Positions 37,294-50,343 of a stretch of 64,000 bases of DNA are shown one piece after another. Every line of letters starts with the position of its first letter. The first letter of the stretch is position 1. The notes below the pieces were generated by a model. That model was not told where the DNA came from and did not search any database. It saw only the letters and a list, made by a program, of their open reading frames with translations. The position numbers were made by a program, and so were the translations under genes. This stretch comes from Paramecium tetraurelia (lineage: Eukaryota; Ciliophora; Oligohymenophorea; Peniculida; Parameciidae): the NCBI RefSeq assembly GCF_000165425.1, contig NW_001798989.1:603687-667686 (forward strand), in the 5' to 3' direction.

Positions 37294-37469
37294 GCATTAA
37301 TTCTTTTTAAATTATACCGATATATCTTGTTAATAATTTTAATGTTTAGCAATTATTAGATAATATATTTCCCACTCTTTACCTTAATAGCTTATAATTC
37401 AATTTGCTAAAATTAGATAAATTACTAAAGCAGTTTTATTTTTAATATTATTTCAGAAATATTAATTTT
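37294..37469. other. spacer after the SP-RING gene
   Basis: Short AT-rich interval between the SP-RING gene and decayed minus-strand sequence; no gene. Confidence 0.3.
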
Positions 37470-37775
37470 ATCAATATCTATAATAGTGTTTTAATTGACA
37501 AAGCCATATAAATAACCTTATCTTGAGCATTATACAATATTCTTTTCTTGTCATTTTGTTATTCTTCCACTTTCTTCATAACGGCTTCCATTAGTGTTAA
37601 TAATCTTCTCTTTTCCAAGTCTAAAACTATTCCTCTTCATTCCTTAATATCTGTATTCATTGGAGATTTTTCCTTCACATTTTCAATTAATATTTCTTAC
37701 TAAAATAGAATAACTAGGGCTTTTTACTTTTTTGTTCCTTTCTAATTAGACCTAATAAATCATATTAATTCAAAT
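37470..37775 (-). pseudogene. coiled-coil gene fragment with in-frame TGA
   Basis: The minus strand reads MIYQVQLERNKK, a 28-nt GTAAAA...TTTTAG intron, QEILIENVKEKSPMNTDIKE, then TGA, then RGIVLDLEKRRLLTLMEAVM and KKVEEQQNDKKRILYNAQDK in the same frame. The flanks on both sides also show short protein-like pieces out of frame up to about 38000. Interpreted as a decaying gene for a helical protein; family unknown. Confidence 0.4.
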
Positions 37776-38718
37776 ATTATTTGAGATAAATCTTATTTCT
37801 ATTATTTTCCACATGCTATTCTTGAGGTTACTCTAAGATAATTTATAAAGGACTAATCAATTATTTGCATTTGGATGTCTATCTAATTTGTCAATTAATA
37901 ATTAGGCTATTAGTCTTTATGATATGCACAATTCTATTCAAAATATGGAATTTTGTATTCGTTCTGTTTTGTAATCTGGAAGCTAAATTAGTTAAAATGA
38001 AATATAAGATTTGAATTATTTATAAATTTATGTGCAGATCCTTCTTCCTATCTTAACATTACACTTTCAATTATACAATGTTAAAATCAAATTCTTTACT
38101 TTGATATTTAAATTATTAATTAATATAATATTATGCAACATATCTACTTAATTTTATATCTAATTGATGTTATACAAGATCTGCATCAGTTTATAATATT
38201 TAACTTAAAGGAATGTGTTAATTCTTTTCTTCAAATTCTAATTATACAAAAATTCTTAAGCTTTCAATATTGAAAACATCTTATTGTTATATTTTCACTT
38301 TCGTAAATAATTATGTAAATTTTTTACTAATTGTCTGGATGAGACTTATCAAGAATTTAAGAGGGATTTGAATTACATGAAAAACAATTTTCAAATTCCT
38401 GATAGGAATACGTAAAGAAATAATTTTTAAATTCATATATATTATTATGCAACATGTTTTCATGCAAACATATCATTATTCACAACCTTCATAACAATAT
38501 TCAGAAAATATATATTTATTTTATAAATATAACAATTATTCAATGCACAGAAAATCTTGTTTGTTATTATAGACAACATGTAAATTGACTCAGATAATGA
38601 CTCCAAGCTCTTATAGTTGCATGGATATAAGCTAGCTTAATAATGTAGATATCAAATTATTAGTTTTAATGTAAATTAATTATTAACTGTATCATAAAAC
38701 TTACATGAATAGTTAAAC
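37776..38718. other. no intact gene
   Basis: About 940 bases, AT-rich; only out-of-frame protein-like scraps on the minus strand near 37800-38000 (SRLQNRTNTKFHILNRI). Confidence 0.4.
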
Positions 38719-39680
38719 ATGCATGTATTAAAAATGGTAGAAAGCAAAAGTAAGGATACAAATATAATAAAAATTAAGGATACGATAAAAATATTATATA
38801 AGGCTTAAAAAAACATCTTGAAGCAAATTGAAAATAGGGTATAAAGATCACTAATTACAGAAAAAATTATATAGCGAATTGGAATAAAATTTTTAGTTTG
38901 AAAACTAAATATGATGACTTAAAGGGTTAAAATAAAACCGTAAGACAAAAATTGGTGAATTAATTCATCAAAATTAATTAAATTATCATAACTATTAATT
39001 GCAATCTAAGTTAAATCGTGATTTAAACCGTAAAGTAACTAATTTATAATAAAGGTTGGAAATCATATTAGAAAAAGATTGACCTAATAAATCTGTTCAT
39101 CCACTTAATTATAATATTTATTACTATATAATTTTGTATAAGAAATTGATGCGCCATATTTTGATATTTCAGAAAGAAAATGTAAATTAAGTATATTAGA
39201 AAAACTGTAATTGAGTGAAGCAATGTAAAAAATAATGAGAATTATAATTAAAGAATTATGAAATATCTCTATTAACTGAATAATATAAATCACCTCAACA
39301 AAGAATAAGTAAACTCTATTAAAAACTCGAATTGATGAAAGAATTTCAATAAGAGAATTAGAAAATTTACCCCTGGATAGTGCGGAATGGATACAAATAG
39401 ATGATATATATAAATAAAGATTACTCAAAATTTTGATTCGATATTAACTCTGTGATAATTTGGATTTTAGAATCAATGCGTTTAAATTAGGATTTAATGA
39501 TACATCATGAACAATAATTAAAGAATAAGGAGCCACAGTATTTACTTAAATGGTTATGAAGTCAACTTAGAAATAATTCAATGAATCCATATAGTTGGTA
39601 AATTTCCAATATCTATCATTTAAAGACTTTTCAGAAACCAAATATAAAGCTTAAATAGCTGATATCCTTATAATAGAATG
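38719..39680 (+). pseudogene. decayed coiled-coil gene
   Basis: A series of forward-strand fragments in shifting frames: MHVLKMVESKSKDTN (38719 on), KTKYDDLKGQNKTVRQKLVN, KSPQQRISKLYQKLELMKEF QQENQK (near 39290), and near 39450-39670 LCDNLDFRINAFKLGFNDTS, TGA, then QGATVFTQMVMKSTQKQFNE and FSETKYKAQIADIL. All are helical and hydrophilic, but TGA codons and frameshifts break them. Family unknown. Confidence 0.35.
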
Positions 39681-39895
39681 ATATTATTGTGTTAGTTAAA
39701 TCTAGGACAACATTTAGCATTAACGATTTTATTGAAACTCCATAAAAAGTAGATGCAATTCATTGAATATAATTTTAAACATATTTTTATGTGCTAAAAT
39801 ACTAGATTTTAGATATTAGATGCTCAAATGAGTCTTCTCTCTATTTTATAGAATAGAAAATATAAAATATACAATAAACAATAATTGATAAATTA

Positions 39896-40246
39896 TCAAT
39901 ATTAATCTGTTTGGTTGGTGCTCGAAATAGACCAAGCTCTAATCTCGCATTTTAATTTTATTAATTTTTCTCTATTTAAGTCTTTGGGCTTTTTTTTATA
40001 CTTTTCTCTTTGTGATTGTTGTGCAGATTTTATAAGAATGCTTTTAAGAGGTAAAAGAGAATATCTCTTTTTTATTTCTATTGATCTTGAATATGCAGTT
40101 AGGGCTTATGGGTTTTCGGAGCTATCCCTCATATTCAGTCTAAAGGTAAGTAGATTTGATCTCAGATCAAAATCATTCTATCTCATTTCTTAAATTTGGA
40201 ATCTGTTTTTTCTTGTTGATTAATGAATTTGGTTCCTAATTTGCAT
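39896..40246 (-). CDS. small basic orphan protein
   Basis: Intronless, 116 residues, ATG 40246 to TGA 39896. The composition is strongly protein-like: MQIRNQIHQSTRKNRFQIQE, FDLRSNLLTFRLNMRDSSEN, then SIEIKKRYSLLPLKS and a lysine-rich YKKKPKDLNREKLIKLKCEI. No membrane segment or known domain. The opposite strand carries a 92-codon hydrophobic standard-code ORF, but that is its mirror image. It is the one apparently intact gene in the 37-47 kb stretch. Function unknown; the positive charge would suit nucleic-acid or cytoskeletal binding. Confidence 0.65.
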
Positions 40247-41587
40247 AATCAATTAGTTCAGTCCAACTTCATAACAATTAATTTTGGACATTATTATATT
40301 TTATAGATTCTTAAGGAATTGAATTGTATTTAAATTATAATTTATAGATTTTATGGAATTTGCTATTAATCAGTTTTTAATTAATATGTGGAATTCATTA
40401 AAATATATATTTCAATAATTAAAATTTCGATTTTCTTATTTCCGAAACAATTCAATTTTATTAATTATAATCATATATATATATTAGTTAAACATAATAA
40501 TTTTATAAATACATTATTATCCACTAATTTATAATTTAATTATTTATAATGTATCTCTGTGAATTGTAAAGAATAAATGAGAATTCACTTCATTTTGATT
40601 TAAAAATCTCATTGCTTTTATGTTATAATTTGAAAATTACCCAGAAAAAAAAATTAAACAATATTAACCATCATTTGTATATAAAATTAGAATAATATCA
40701 ATTTTTTGATTGATGCCATCTGCATTTATTACGATGTGCCAATTGTCATAATAAATACATCTCTAATACTGTAAATTAATCAAAATAGTTAATTCTAACT
40801 GAAAGAGTTGGCCGATATTGAATCATTTTAAAAGATAAACATTTTTGCGCAGCTCCATCAATCATTTCAAAAAGTTAATAACCTCATATTTATATTCAAT
40901 TCATGGAAAAAAGAAATAAATCAATCAATTCAATCTATAAACAACATTTAAGGGATGGCTGGTTTAGCAAAGTATTTTATCAAATATGTATCAAATAAAT
41001 AAGTCACTAAATCTTCAACTTTCAAGACTTATTTGCACATTATTTTATAAAAACTAAAACATCACCAAAAATGTAATACAAATAATCAATCACTCTTTTC
41101 AAGGTATTTTTTTTTTGGATAACAAACAGTTTAAATAAAACAATATTGAAATTTAATAATGGAAGAAATTTAGGAATTAAATAGATGGATCATTAACTGA
41201 AATGAAACATATATTGACTTATAATGTTTTTGTTCACGCTAATCTCAAAAAAAATAGATTATTAATTAATATTGATTTCTAAATATGTATAATATCATAT
41301 TCAGACAGTACTAATAATTCTTTATTTATCATAAATGCACATCTGCTCCCTCAATGAAATGAGTCTCAGTTGTTATTATTATGAAATTATTAATTTAAAT
41401 ATCTATAAATTAATATCCAAATAACATTTTATTACTACAAATTATGGGTTTCTCATTTTGAATCCAAAAAATTTCACACTCTTATAAAATGAGAACTTAA
41501 TATATATATTTAATTTATTTATTAAAAATGAAAATTAATTAATACATATATGTAAAATTAATTGAAAAAATTTGTTTACTTGGAAAG
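40247..41587. other. long intergenic stretch, no gene seen
   Basis: About 1.3 kb of very AT-rich sequence with stops in all frames and runs of A/T; no RNA gene recognised. Confidence 0.5.
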
Positions 41588-44500
41588 ATGGATTACTTTA
41601 ATGATGATAATAAAAAAATAATTTAAATGTTATAGCATAATACAATATTGGATTCACATAGCAAATTAAATTTAAACAATAGTCACAATAACAAATATTA
41701 AATCGAATACTGATTATTAGAATTTGACTACTTTATTTTATGGATTGTATATTTCAATAATAAGACCTGAAATTGGAATTATAAACTATATTCCAATCGA
41801 AATTATATTTATTGTTACACTAACTATGGTCATTTTACATAAGCTAATTATTGGGCTATTATTATATAATTTTTAAAATTATTTTAACACTCATCTAACT
41901 CTGATTAATTAATTATTACTCTTATTTGTTGGAATTTATTAATAAAACATTTGTAAATTTTTAGGATTGATTTTGCAGACAATTTGCTTTATGTAAATAT
42001 AAAAATCACAAGAATAAATCTAATATATAAGATGATCATGGTTAATTGTATGCATCATCTAAATTGACATATTTATTAGCTTTGTGATAACAGAATCCCC
42101 TTTGACTTACAAAATCCTATTTTACGAAAGACGCGAGTATTTGTCTCAACTTTGTTCTCTAATATTTTGGGATTGCTCTCTCATATCCTGTATTTGACAG
42201 TTTAAATGAAATAAATTCAAACCAAATATTGCTTATCACTTCCATCCTAACTATTCTAATTTCATTGGTAGAAATTATAGAATAATTATATGAGCAGATT
42301 TACATTTACAAAGAAGCACAAATTATCTTATTTGTTATTAATATTTTTGATATCTTATATGCGATTGATATTATTTGGGGAATAGCAACTTAAAGTGAAT
42401 GATAAGTACGATAAATCTTAATAATGTTATATCCAATTTTACTTTATTTGGCAATAATGATTAACAAGAAATAAGATAGTCATTGGTTGCAGAGCTTAAG
42501 TTCCTCTACTGAGATAATTTTAGATAAATTCAAGTATTCCCTAATTAAGACTCTGAATAAGATCTAAGAAGAATAACCCATCACACTTATTCATGATGCA
42601 TTTATCTACCTATCACATAAGCAATTTTGTTAAAGCTTCATAATGCATTTGCTCATACAACTTCTTCATTATTCTGATGTGTCAAAGATCGCTCCCTTTG
42701 AGTATCTTAGGTGAGACAGTCCTATTACCAAGGCGAACTAAGATAGTTATCTTGTTTAGTTTATCACTCAGTTTAGAGTTCAAGAGCAAAATTATTAGAG
42801 TAAGTTATAAATCATTCGATCATGTAATATGATTTTGGTTTATCCATTGTTGCAATTAAAACACTCAATTCTATTTTAATAAGTGATTCTTAATCTACTT
42901 ATTTTTCAATTGCACTTTAATCTTCAAGTACGGTATAAACAAAAATCGATACAAATACGCTTGCACTATCAAATAATTCAGAAACAGCTGAATTAAGGGA
43001 ATGTAACTTCAACTTTAAGGTTAATCTATCTCTTATCCAAAGAATTAAGATAAGAATAGTTATAAGCATAGCTAAATGTGAAATGAAGAATTTATTGTCT
43101 TAATCATTCTATACTTACTCTTAGAATGTTATTATTGATTATTTATAAAAATTTCTTACATTTGAATTTTAAATGGATGATATTAAAACATTGATTATTT
43201 AATAGGCCTAATAAAAAGTTAACTATTATTAAAAACTAAATCAAGATAGTTCTTTTAATCTTAATAATATTATATAAATAACAAGAGATACTTGTAGATT
43301 GCTTATAAAAACAAACAAAATACTGAAATCTAAATTTTCAGAATTTCCATGTCTGAGCATTCAAAACGCCATCTGTTATTATGAATCTGAAATTAGTAAC
43401 AATTATCATGAAGCCAGAAAAATCAGTAATCAAACTTCAATGTCTGATGAAAAATTTCTCATGTTTAATTCAAGCTTAATTAATAATAAAGATAAGATTG
43501 GTTACCTTATAATTGAAATTTCAAATGATTTTAAATAAACAGAGATTAAATTTGCTTCTAATTAGTTCTAAAAATTATTTGAAAGAAAAAGTTTTGACCA
43601 AAAGTTACAATTAGATGATTTATTACCGAAATTTCTTATTAAATATCATCCCTCCTTAATGGAGAATTTTTTAATAACAGGTCATTCAAAATTTTTCTAA
43701 AACTTCCAGTTAAATTTTTTAAACACAAAGGATGGATTAATAAAAGGAGTTAGAATGTGTTATGATTTAACTAAAATAGAAAAATAATAAGATTAATTGA
43801 TTTTTGCAGTTTTCTTCTAAGAATTGTCTGATTGCAAATCCTATATTTTAGTTGATGGAACTACAAAATTTAGTTATTTTAGCGAAAGCTTTTTTAAAAA
43901 AATAGGATTTTAAGACCATGAGATTAAATTTATCAAATCTTCAAACATCTTATTAAATTTATCAATTACATATTTATTACCTGATTATGATACATTGATT
44001 GATATAAATGAATCAGAAATTAAATTATAAGGAGTTGATTTATATTTTGCCAACGTCTTTAGATTATTTAGCACTATTTTTACAGAAAAAAAAGTCCAAA
44101 ATTCTTTTAACACACTTTCAAAAATTACTTGGCAAAGAAAGGATAAATTATTTAAATATAGCGTGAATTTATAAATAACGAGAAGATAATTTAAAGAGTT
44201 TTATTATATAATAATAGAAATTTTGTCAATAGAATCAAATTCATAAACGAATATCATAGATTCGATAAATCGAATTGAATTTTAAGATTATTTATAAAAA
44301 AATGAATGTTCGATAAGTGAAGAATCTGAAAGTTATTCTTCCGGGCAATTAAACATTCAATGCTAGGATGTACCAAATAAAGTTGAAGTATTTCAAGGAC
44401 TAAAAAATGAATTCATTTTATCTCATCATTATTTAGATTCATTAAGTTAACCAAGAATTACAATTTGTGAACCAGGAAGATTTATTACACCTAATGAAAG

Positions 44501-46547
44501 TTCATCCGATACCAAACGAAAGTTTCATTCAAGAAATCAATAAGAGTTTTATTCACAAAAACTTTCCTAAGTGGATATTTAAGCTTTGATTTCAGAAAAA
44601 AAATTAGATTTACCTTATGATGATGAATAGTAATAACAGCTAAAAATGGATTAATTATCTGATAAGTCTTCAATAGAGGATGAATAAAAAAAGAAGTTCA
44701 TGAAAAAGTTTGAACTCGTTTAAAAATTAATGGTTTACAAAAGACCGCTAAAACTAATTGAAATTTTATCTCTTCTAACACTCTAAAATATAATCTTTAC
44801 AATATTTTCTTTAATTGCTATTACTGTGATGTTTAATGACTTATCTTAAGTTCTTAAAGAAATAGACACAATATCTTTACATTCAAGTTTAATGGTTAAA
44901 CATGACATATACTTTTCAATTAGAGCAACAATCAAAATTTATTAAGAATATAAAAAAAAATAAGTCCTCCTGAATGTAACAAATTTAATATCGCCTTTCT
45001 ACAATCATTTAACTGAAGCATACATAGATTATTAAAATGATTTATACAATTAGTTTTAGAATCTAAATTTATAACCTTCTCTTGATGATTATTATATAAT
45101 GATTTATTAATTAGAATCATTAGATAATTATTAATTGTTAGAGAAGAATGTAACCGTTAGGGAAGCCCTAATAGTTTATCTTCAATATGAATTTGCTGTT
45201 TTGGATGCTTTTATAAATTAGAAGGACATCTCAAACTCAACCTTTTAAGTGTTTTTATTTACAAATTTTGTGAAATTGCATCAATATTTGGAGGATCTCA
45301 CTTAAAATTTACTTTCTGAATCAACAAACAGAAGTCTTAGTGTCGCCAATAAATGGATGCTGATTTGGATTTTCTTTTAAATTGGAGCCCTGATTTTAGC
45401 AATTTTTAATTTTTATTGCTACTACAATTACATAACATTTTATGATAAATTTTTATTAACTCTAAAATTTATTGAATCGGACTTGGTGGCTTAAGAAATA
45501 GAGAGATACAAAGAAATGATAAAAAGACTTAAAGATAATGGTAGGCATGTTTTTGAATACAAAATTGATTTGGATTCAATCCAACAATATAAAACAAATA
45601 AACGATAATTATCAATTAAAAACAAAGAAATTATAAATAAAAAAGTCATAAAATTAAGAAGGTTTTCCTCATTTATGCTCATATTTGTTTTGAATTTAAT
45701 ATTTGGAGGTTACTCTGCAATAATTAATCAAAGAACATAAATATATTTAAACAAGTATGTAAAAACAGCCTAGTAGCACGTACTAATGTAGTACTAAACG
45801 CCTTGTCTAGGTGTGGTGAAAATTGCTTTTTATATAAAGAAATATTGGTTGGCTTTAATAACTATACTTTTTATTTTTAAGAAGATAGAGAAAATATGTA
45901 TCAGATGCTTTTCAATTCATAAGATTCTATTTAGTAATACTTAAACTTAAGTAATTCTTTAGACTTTAACTCCTATCTTGCTACAGATTCTTTTATAATA
46001 CTTTTCAATGATTTAAAAACTAATTCCTTATGCTCATATTTTACTTAAGTATGTAAAAAATTATGATATAGGAATATTTACATCCATACTGCTAATTATC
46101 ATTTGACGGTGTATTATCCTAAGGGTTAGTCTCTTCCTTAAATTACATATAAACTATACTCAGTAAAAACATAATAAGCTATTAATAACTTCACATGTTA
46201 AAACTGACTATAGTTTATATGAATAAGAAGGAAGTTACTAATAATTACAAGAGCATTCCTGAATATGTCTTTAACTTTTAAAGAAGACTTAACATAGCTT
46301 ACATAAAATCAAACTGACTTAGCATATGTATTAATTCGCATTTTTTATTTAGAATTTATCAATTGCATTTTTTATATACTCATTCATCGTCACATTTTGC
46401 TTATTATTTTATTTAAAATAACATTTAACCAATGAATATTACATAATTAGAAGAATTATTAGCTTAATCCCAATAAATGCCATAATTTTTGACGAGACAT
46501 TAGAAAGATATTTAAGGGAGATAGCATTGCATCAAGAATTATTATGA
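41588..46547 (+). pseudogene. large multi-pass membrane protein (TmcB/PAS-like family), frameshifted at both ends
   Basis: ATG 41588 begins MDYFNDDNKKIIQMLQHNTI. Membrane helices then appear in changing frames (GIINYIPIEIIFIVTLTMVI; NQILLITSILTILISLVEII), as do a cytosolic loop KNHKNKSNIQDDHGQLYASS and ITESPLTYKILFYERREYL. A continuous frame of about 890 codons runs 43083-45770: a PAS-like soluble region, a helix (QNIIFTIFSLIAITVMF), a loop of about 190 residues, and helices near 45360-45430 and 45670. After another one-base shift at about 45768 come ARTNVVLNALSRCGENCFLY and GVLSQGLVSSLNYIQTILSK, ending DETLERYLREIALHQELL, TGA. The architecture recalls TmcB/TmcC-like ciliate membrane proteins (tentative). 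Confidence 0.6.
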
Positions 46548-47389
46548 AATATAGTTTGTATAGAAAAAAATATATTGTTTAAGGTTTTATTCAAAATTGT
46601 TAAATTTGCAAATCTCCTCCTATTCAAAGTTTGGTTGATTGATTAATTAAGGGTGTAAGATATCAATCATTTTTGAATAAATTAGTATGAAATAAAAATT
46701 TATTTAAAAAATAGATTGGTTAATATAATTTAATTGATTATATATTTAATAAATTTTAAAGTCAGTTAGAACATTATTTAACAAAAAGTCTAAAAAAATC
46801 AATTATAATATACTAATAAAAAAATATCTTCTATCATTTCATTCTTAAAAGAGGTAATACATTATTTGCTATTAAGAGTTCTAATATTGTGAGTCAAATC
46901 TATTAAGAATTTGTATCGCGTTGAGAATTTACTAAGACAAGCAATTCCCTTTCAAAGTTAAACTGAAATAGTTTGGCATAATCTAGTTTTTCACTTGATC
47001 ATCCTTCGCTATATGCACATTTCTAAGATATAATTTTCATTCAATGATATATATATAATAATTGTTAAATTAAAAGTATTGTTTGAGTGAAATAAAAAAT
47101 TTGGTAGTTAGAGGAAAACTTAATTAATTTCTGAGAAGAATTCAACATTAGTGAGGGTAATTTCTTAATTATGAAACCCTTGGGGCTTGTTAAGCTTTGA
47201 TTAAAACTTCTTAATTAATAGAAATGATGATCAATGATAGAAATAACTTTGTTTGTATTTTCAAGTGTCAAAAAATGTAATTTACTTTACGATTTATTTT
47301 ATAAAGATATTGTGTGATATAATATAAATGATATTATAAATAATGATTATATTCATTATATTTTATAAATAATGAATAATTAAGCTATA
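46548..47389. other. intergenic
   Basis: About 840 AT-rich bases; the end carries the inverted repeat listed separately. No gene seen. Confidence 0.45.
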
Positions 47390-47396
47390 TCACACA
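47311..47396. repeat. inverted repeat with internal direct repeats at the MATE 3' end
   Basis: TGTGTGATATA (47311-47321) and TATATCACACA (47386-47396) are perfect 11-base inverted copies. The interval contains TTATAAATAATGA twice. The right arm contains the TCA that encodes the TGA stop of the MATE gene on the minus strand, so the structure straddles the stop codon and 3' end. Confidence 0.7.
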
Positions 47397-48990
47397 TTTG
47401 CTTATTTATCTTCTAATTCGATTAGGGTTTTTAGTTCGATTTAATTTTGCGATTCCACTCTTTAAATGATATTTTTCGATTCCAACTCCCAATCAACAGT
47501 AAATAAAATAAAGAGGTCCAATATAGCTAAAATTAAATTTGCTATTCCAAAACCTTGCCAAATACCAATTACTCCTTGATCTAGCCCCCATTTATATGCG
47601 AAAAAGGATACAATAGGAAGGCAAATTATGTAATAAGCTAAAATTGTTGAGTACTTGATTATGAATAAATTTAATACAAAGACAAGATTAATTTTATTAA
47701 TTCCTTTCAATGCTCCACTCAGTGTTCCTTATAAACCGTCGACAATGAGCATTCCTCCTATCATCCATGGAATAGTGTCTAAAAATATCTATTTAGCACT
47801 CAAAGTGAACTCATCTTCATCTGAATTCGATGAATAAAAATTTGCTAGTGATTCTCTTTGACTCCAAATTAAAAAAGATGAAAACGCGCATGCAATAACA
47901 AAAATTATAACTCCTAAGAAAACATAGATTTTTGCTAATTTGATGTTTCCTTTACTCATTTCAGTTCCCACAAAAGTCATCAATGCAATAGATAAACAAA
48001 TTGGAATTCCTATAATAATTCTTTAGTTTATACTAAAATAAATTCCACACATATTTTATAAACCCATATGAGCATTCATTTCTGAAATCCCTAAACTCAA
48101 TGCAATAAAAGATAGAGTAAAAAAAACAAATAGCTCTGAAAATATATGCAAAACTATAGGAACTGAAGTTTTGATATATTGAAGTCCTAATTTCTTAAAC
48201 CTATCTACATCAAGTAAGAGTTTTGTTCCATCAAATATTTCCTTTTTTAAATCAGTATTCTCAACAAAAACTAAATTATAATACTGATGTTTTACGGACT
48301 AGTCCTAAAATGTTCAAGATTTCTGTTATAATTATTACCGCTCCTGCTCCTGGCACACCCCATTAAAACTACACTATAAAAATCCAACAAAATAACCAAT
48401 GAGTAATTAGAGTACAAAAGTGGATTATTGTAAAAGGGTATGTTACTTTATGCGCTACCATAAAACATTTTACGCTTTCAAATATAAATGCCAGAATAAA
48501 GGCTGGTATCAAATAATATAAAAATTCTTAAGAGTAATCTGATGTTTATTATCGTTAATCTTCTGCCATAATTAAACTTAAAGGGTATTTTAAAACTAAA
48601 AGTAAAATTCCCAAAGGGATTAGTGTTGCAGGTATCACATAAAGGTTTAAATTAAAGTACCCTTTTGCAAGAGATATTTTATTCGCTCCCAATGCTTATG
48701 ATGTATGCATGTTTAATGATTAATTAAGTCCAAAACCAAATGGTGTTAATATTATGTAGACGCAAGTCAATGCAAAACCATAACCAGCATTTGCTATTGG
48801 GTTTATTCTACCTAATTGATATAGCATACTCTTATGAAATATAATGTAAACTAATTGACACACACACATCCAAACAAATATAACCAAACACTGTTTAAAA
48901 AGTACATCTAACTAAATTCAAAAATAATTAAGATATCGACTCCTCGCAATCATTATCATTTCTCTTCACTTTATCCTATGATTGAGCCAT
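47390..48990 (-). CDS. MATE-family multidrug/toxic-compound extrusion transporter
   Basis: The product has the MATE layout of about 12 hydrophobic helices: INPIANAGYGFALTCVYIIL, PFGFGLNQSLNMHTSQALGA (the conserved SQALGAN-like loop), QWGVPGAGAVIIITEIL, and in the C-half SVPIVLHIFSELFVFFTLSF, PWMIGGMLIVDGLQGTLSGA and GIWQGFGIANLILAILDLF. MATEs export cations or organic compounds using H+ or Na+ gradients. An intron lies at 48271-48295. Near residue 45 the frame changes at a GTGTGTGTGT run: either a 31-nt intron starting GTGTCAA (giving 514 residues) or a dinucleotide slip. The N-terminus MAQSQDKVKRNDNDCEESIS is typical. Confidence 0.8.
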
Positions 48991-49235
48991 TTATTAATAA
49001 TAATATGTGTATATAAAGGAATTATATTTGAAAATATAGTAATTCTTTTTTTAACTAAAAATATAGAATTGATAAAAATCTACAATTTTAATTTAATAAC
49101 ATTTATATACAACTAATAAAAAATAGTGGTTTTTATATAGATTATGTAATTATCTTTATACCAATTGATATTATAGATGTAAAGAAGGTAAATTATGATT
49201 TTTGAATAGTTAATAGTTAATTCATAACTTAAATT

Positions 49236-50294
49236 TCATATATTTATTTATTCCATTAATAATGGAATTGATATTGATTCTAATCCAATATATTTCCTTA
49301 CTTGAAGACAAAAAGAAGTGTTATCCCAGGTTACTAAATATTTCCAATCTTTGCTTATTGCTCCACAAATAAACCTTAAAGGATTCTCTTATATAGAATT
49401 ATTAAAAAAGATAACTTGCTCTATATTGAACTCTCCTTTCTCTAGATTGTATAATTTTATTATCTTTAGAGAATTACCATTCTGAAATAAAAGCAGTCTT
49501 TTCTCATGATTGTAAAAAAGTGGAAAAGATCCTATACAACCTTAGCTATTGTCGCTTATTTATATGCTGTAATTCATAGAGTACTGTTCATTTTTTTTGT
49601 CTAATTTATAAACCCATATGTTTTCGGAGCTCTAATCCTTCAAAAAACCCTAATAAGGTTAAAATATAAACATTTCGTTTGTTATAAAAAGAATGTTTGG
49701 GCCTTCTTTATTAATATATATTTTCTACTTTACAATCCAAAATGATTCCTATTACATCAGAACTAATATTAATTAATCCATCCCAAGAGAGATAAGTGTA
49801 CTACCATCTTCACTTATAGATAATTTTATAACAGATTATTTGTGATAATTTATTGTTTGAAAACAATGCTTCTTAGATATTTTTGATTAGATTCTCCAAA
49901 ATTTGATTGTACGGTCTTTACTACTAGATATAAACATTTCTTAGTCAATTGGATGCGACACAATATGATTAATTGAATCCATATGACTTGCTAATTTTAT
50001 GATGTATTTAGGATTTGACATCAAATGAGCGGAAATTATTGCGATCTTCATATCATGAGAGCCAGACAAGAAAAATGATTTTTTTTACATTAGACTTAGA
50101 GATGTAACAAAATCTTAATGGTTGAAAAGTAGATTTAATGTAATAAGGGCTCTATTTTTTAATTTGAATACCTTGATGGCATATTTATGACCTACCAAAA
50201 GGAAATTATATTTTTCATCTATTGCAATAACTCCGCACCATTAATCTTAATAAATCGTATTTTCCTTCTCAAAGCTTTGATTGGTTGAGAACAT
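49236..50294 (-). CDS. WD40-repeat protein
   Basis: Intronless, 352 residues from MFSTNQSFEKEN. WD40 blades are visible: CGVIAIDEKYNFLLVGHKYA, FVTSLSLMQKKSFFLSGSHD, HMDSINHIVSHPIDQEMFIS followed by SSKDRTIKFWRI (a canonical blade end), and VIKLSISEDGSTLISLGMDQ. Later blades are degenerate. A beta-propeller scaffold is expected; partners are unknown. Many Paramecium WD40 proteins of this type carry an N-terminal B-box or coiled coil; here only an in-frame upstream ATG at 50351 would add 19 hydrophobic residues, within a perfect hairpin. Confidence 0.85.
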
Positions 50295-50343
50295 AATAAA
50301 AATGAAAGTAGTTAATTAAATGAATCCATTTACGCTATTAAAT

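Noticed and set aside
39915..40193. Forward 92-codon hydrophobic standard-code ORF
   Set aside because: The minus strand encodes a hydrophilic protein-like 116-residue ORF; the forward frame is its complement.
33950..46547. Retained germline IESs as the cause of frame breaks
   Set aside because: Breaks are single-base shifts or TGA point changes, not TA-bounded insertions of IES length (about 26 bp or more).
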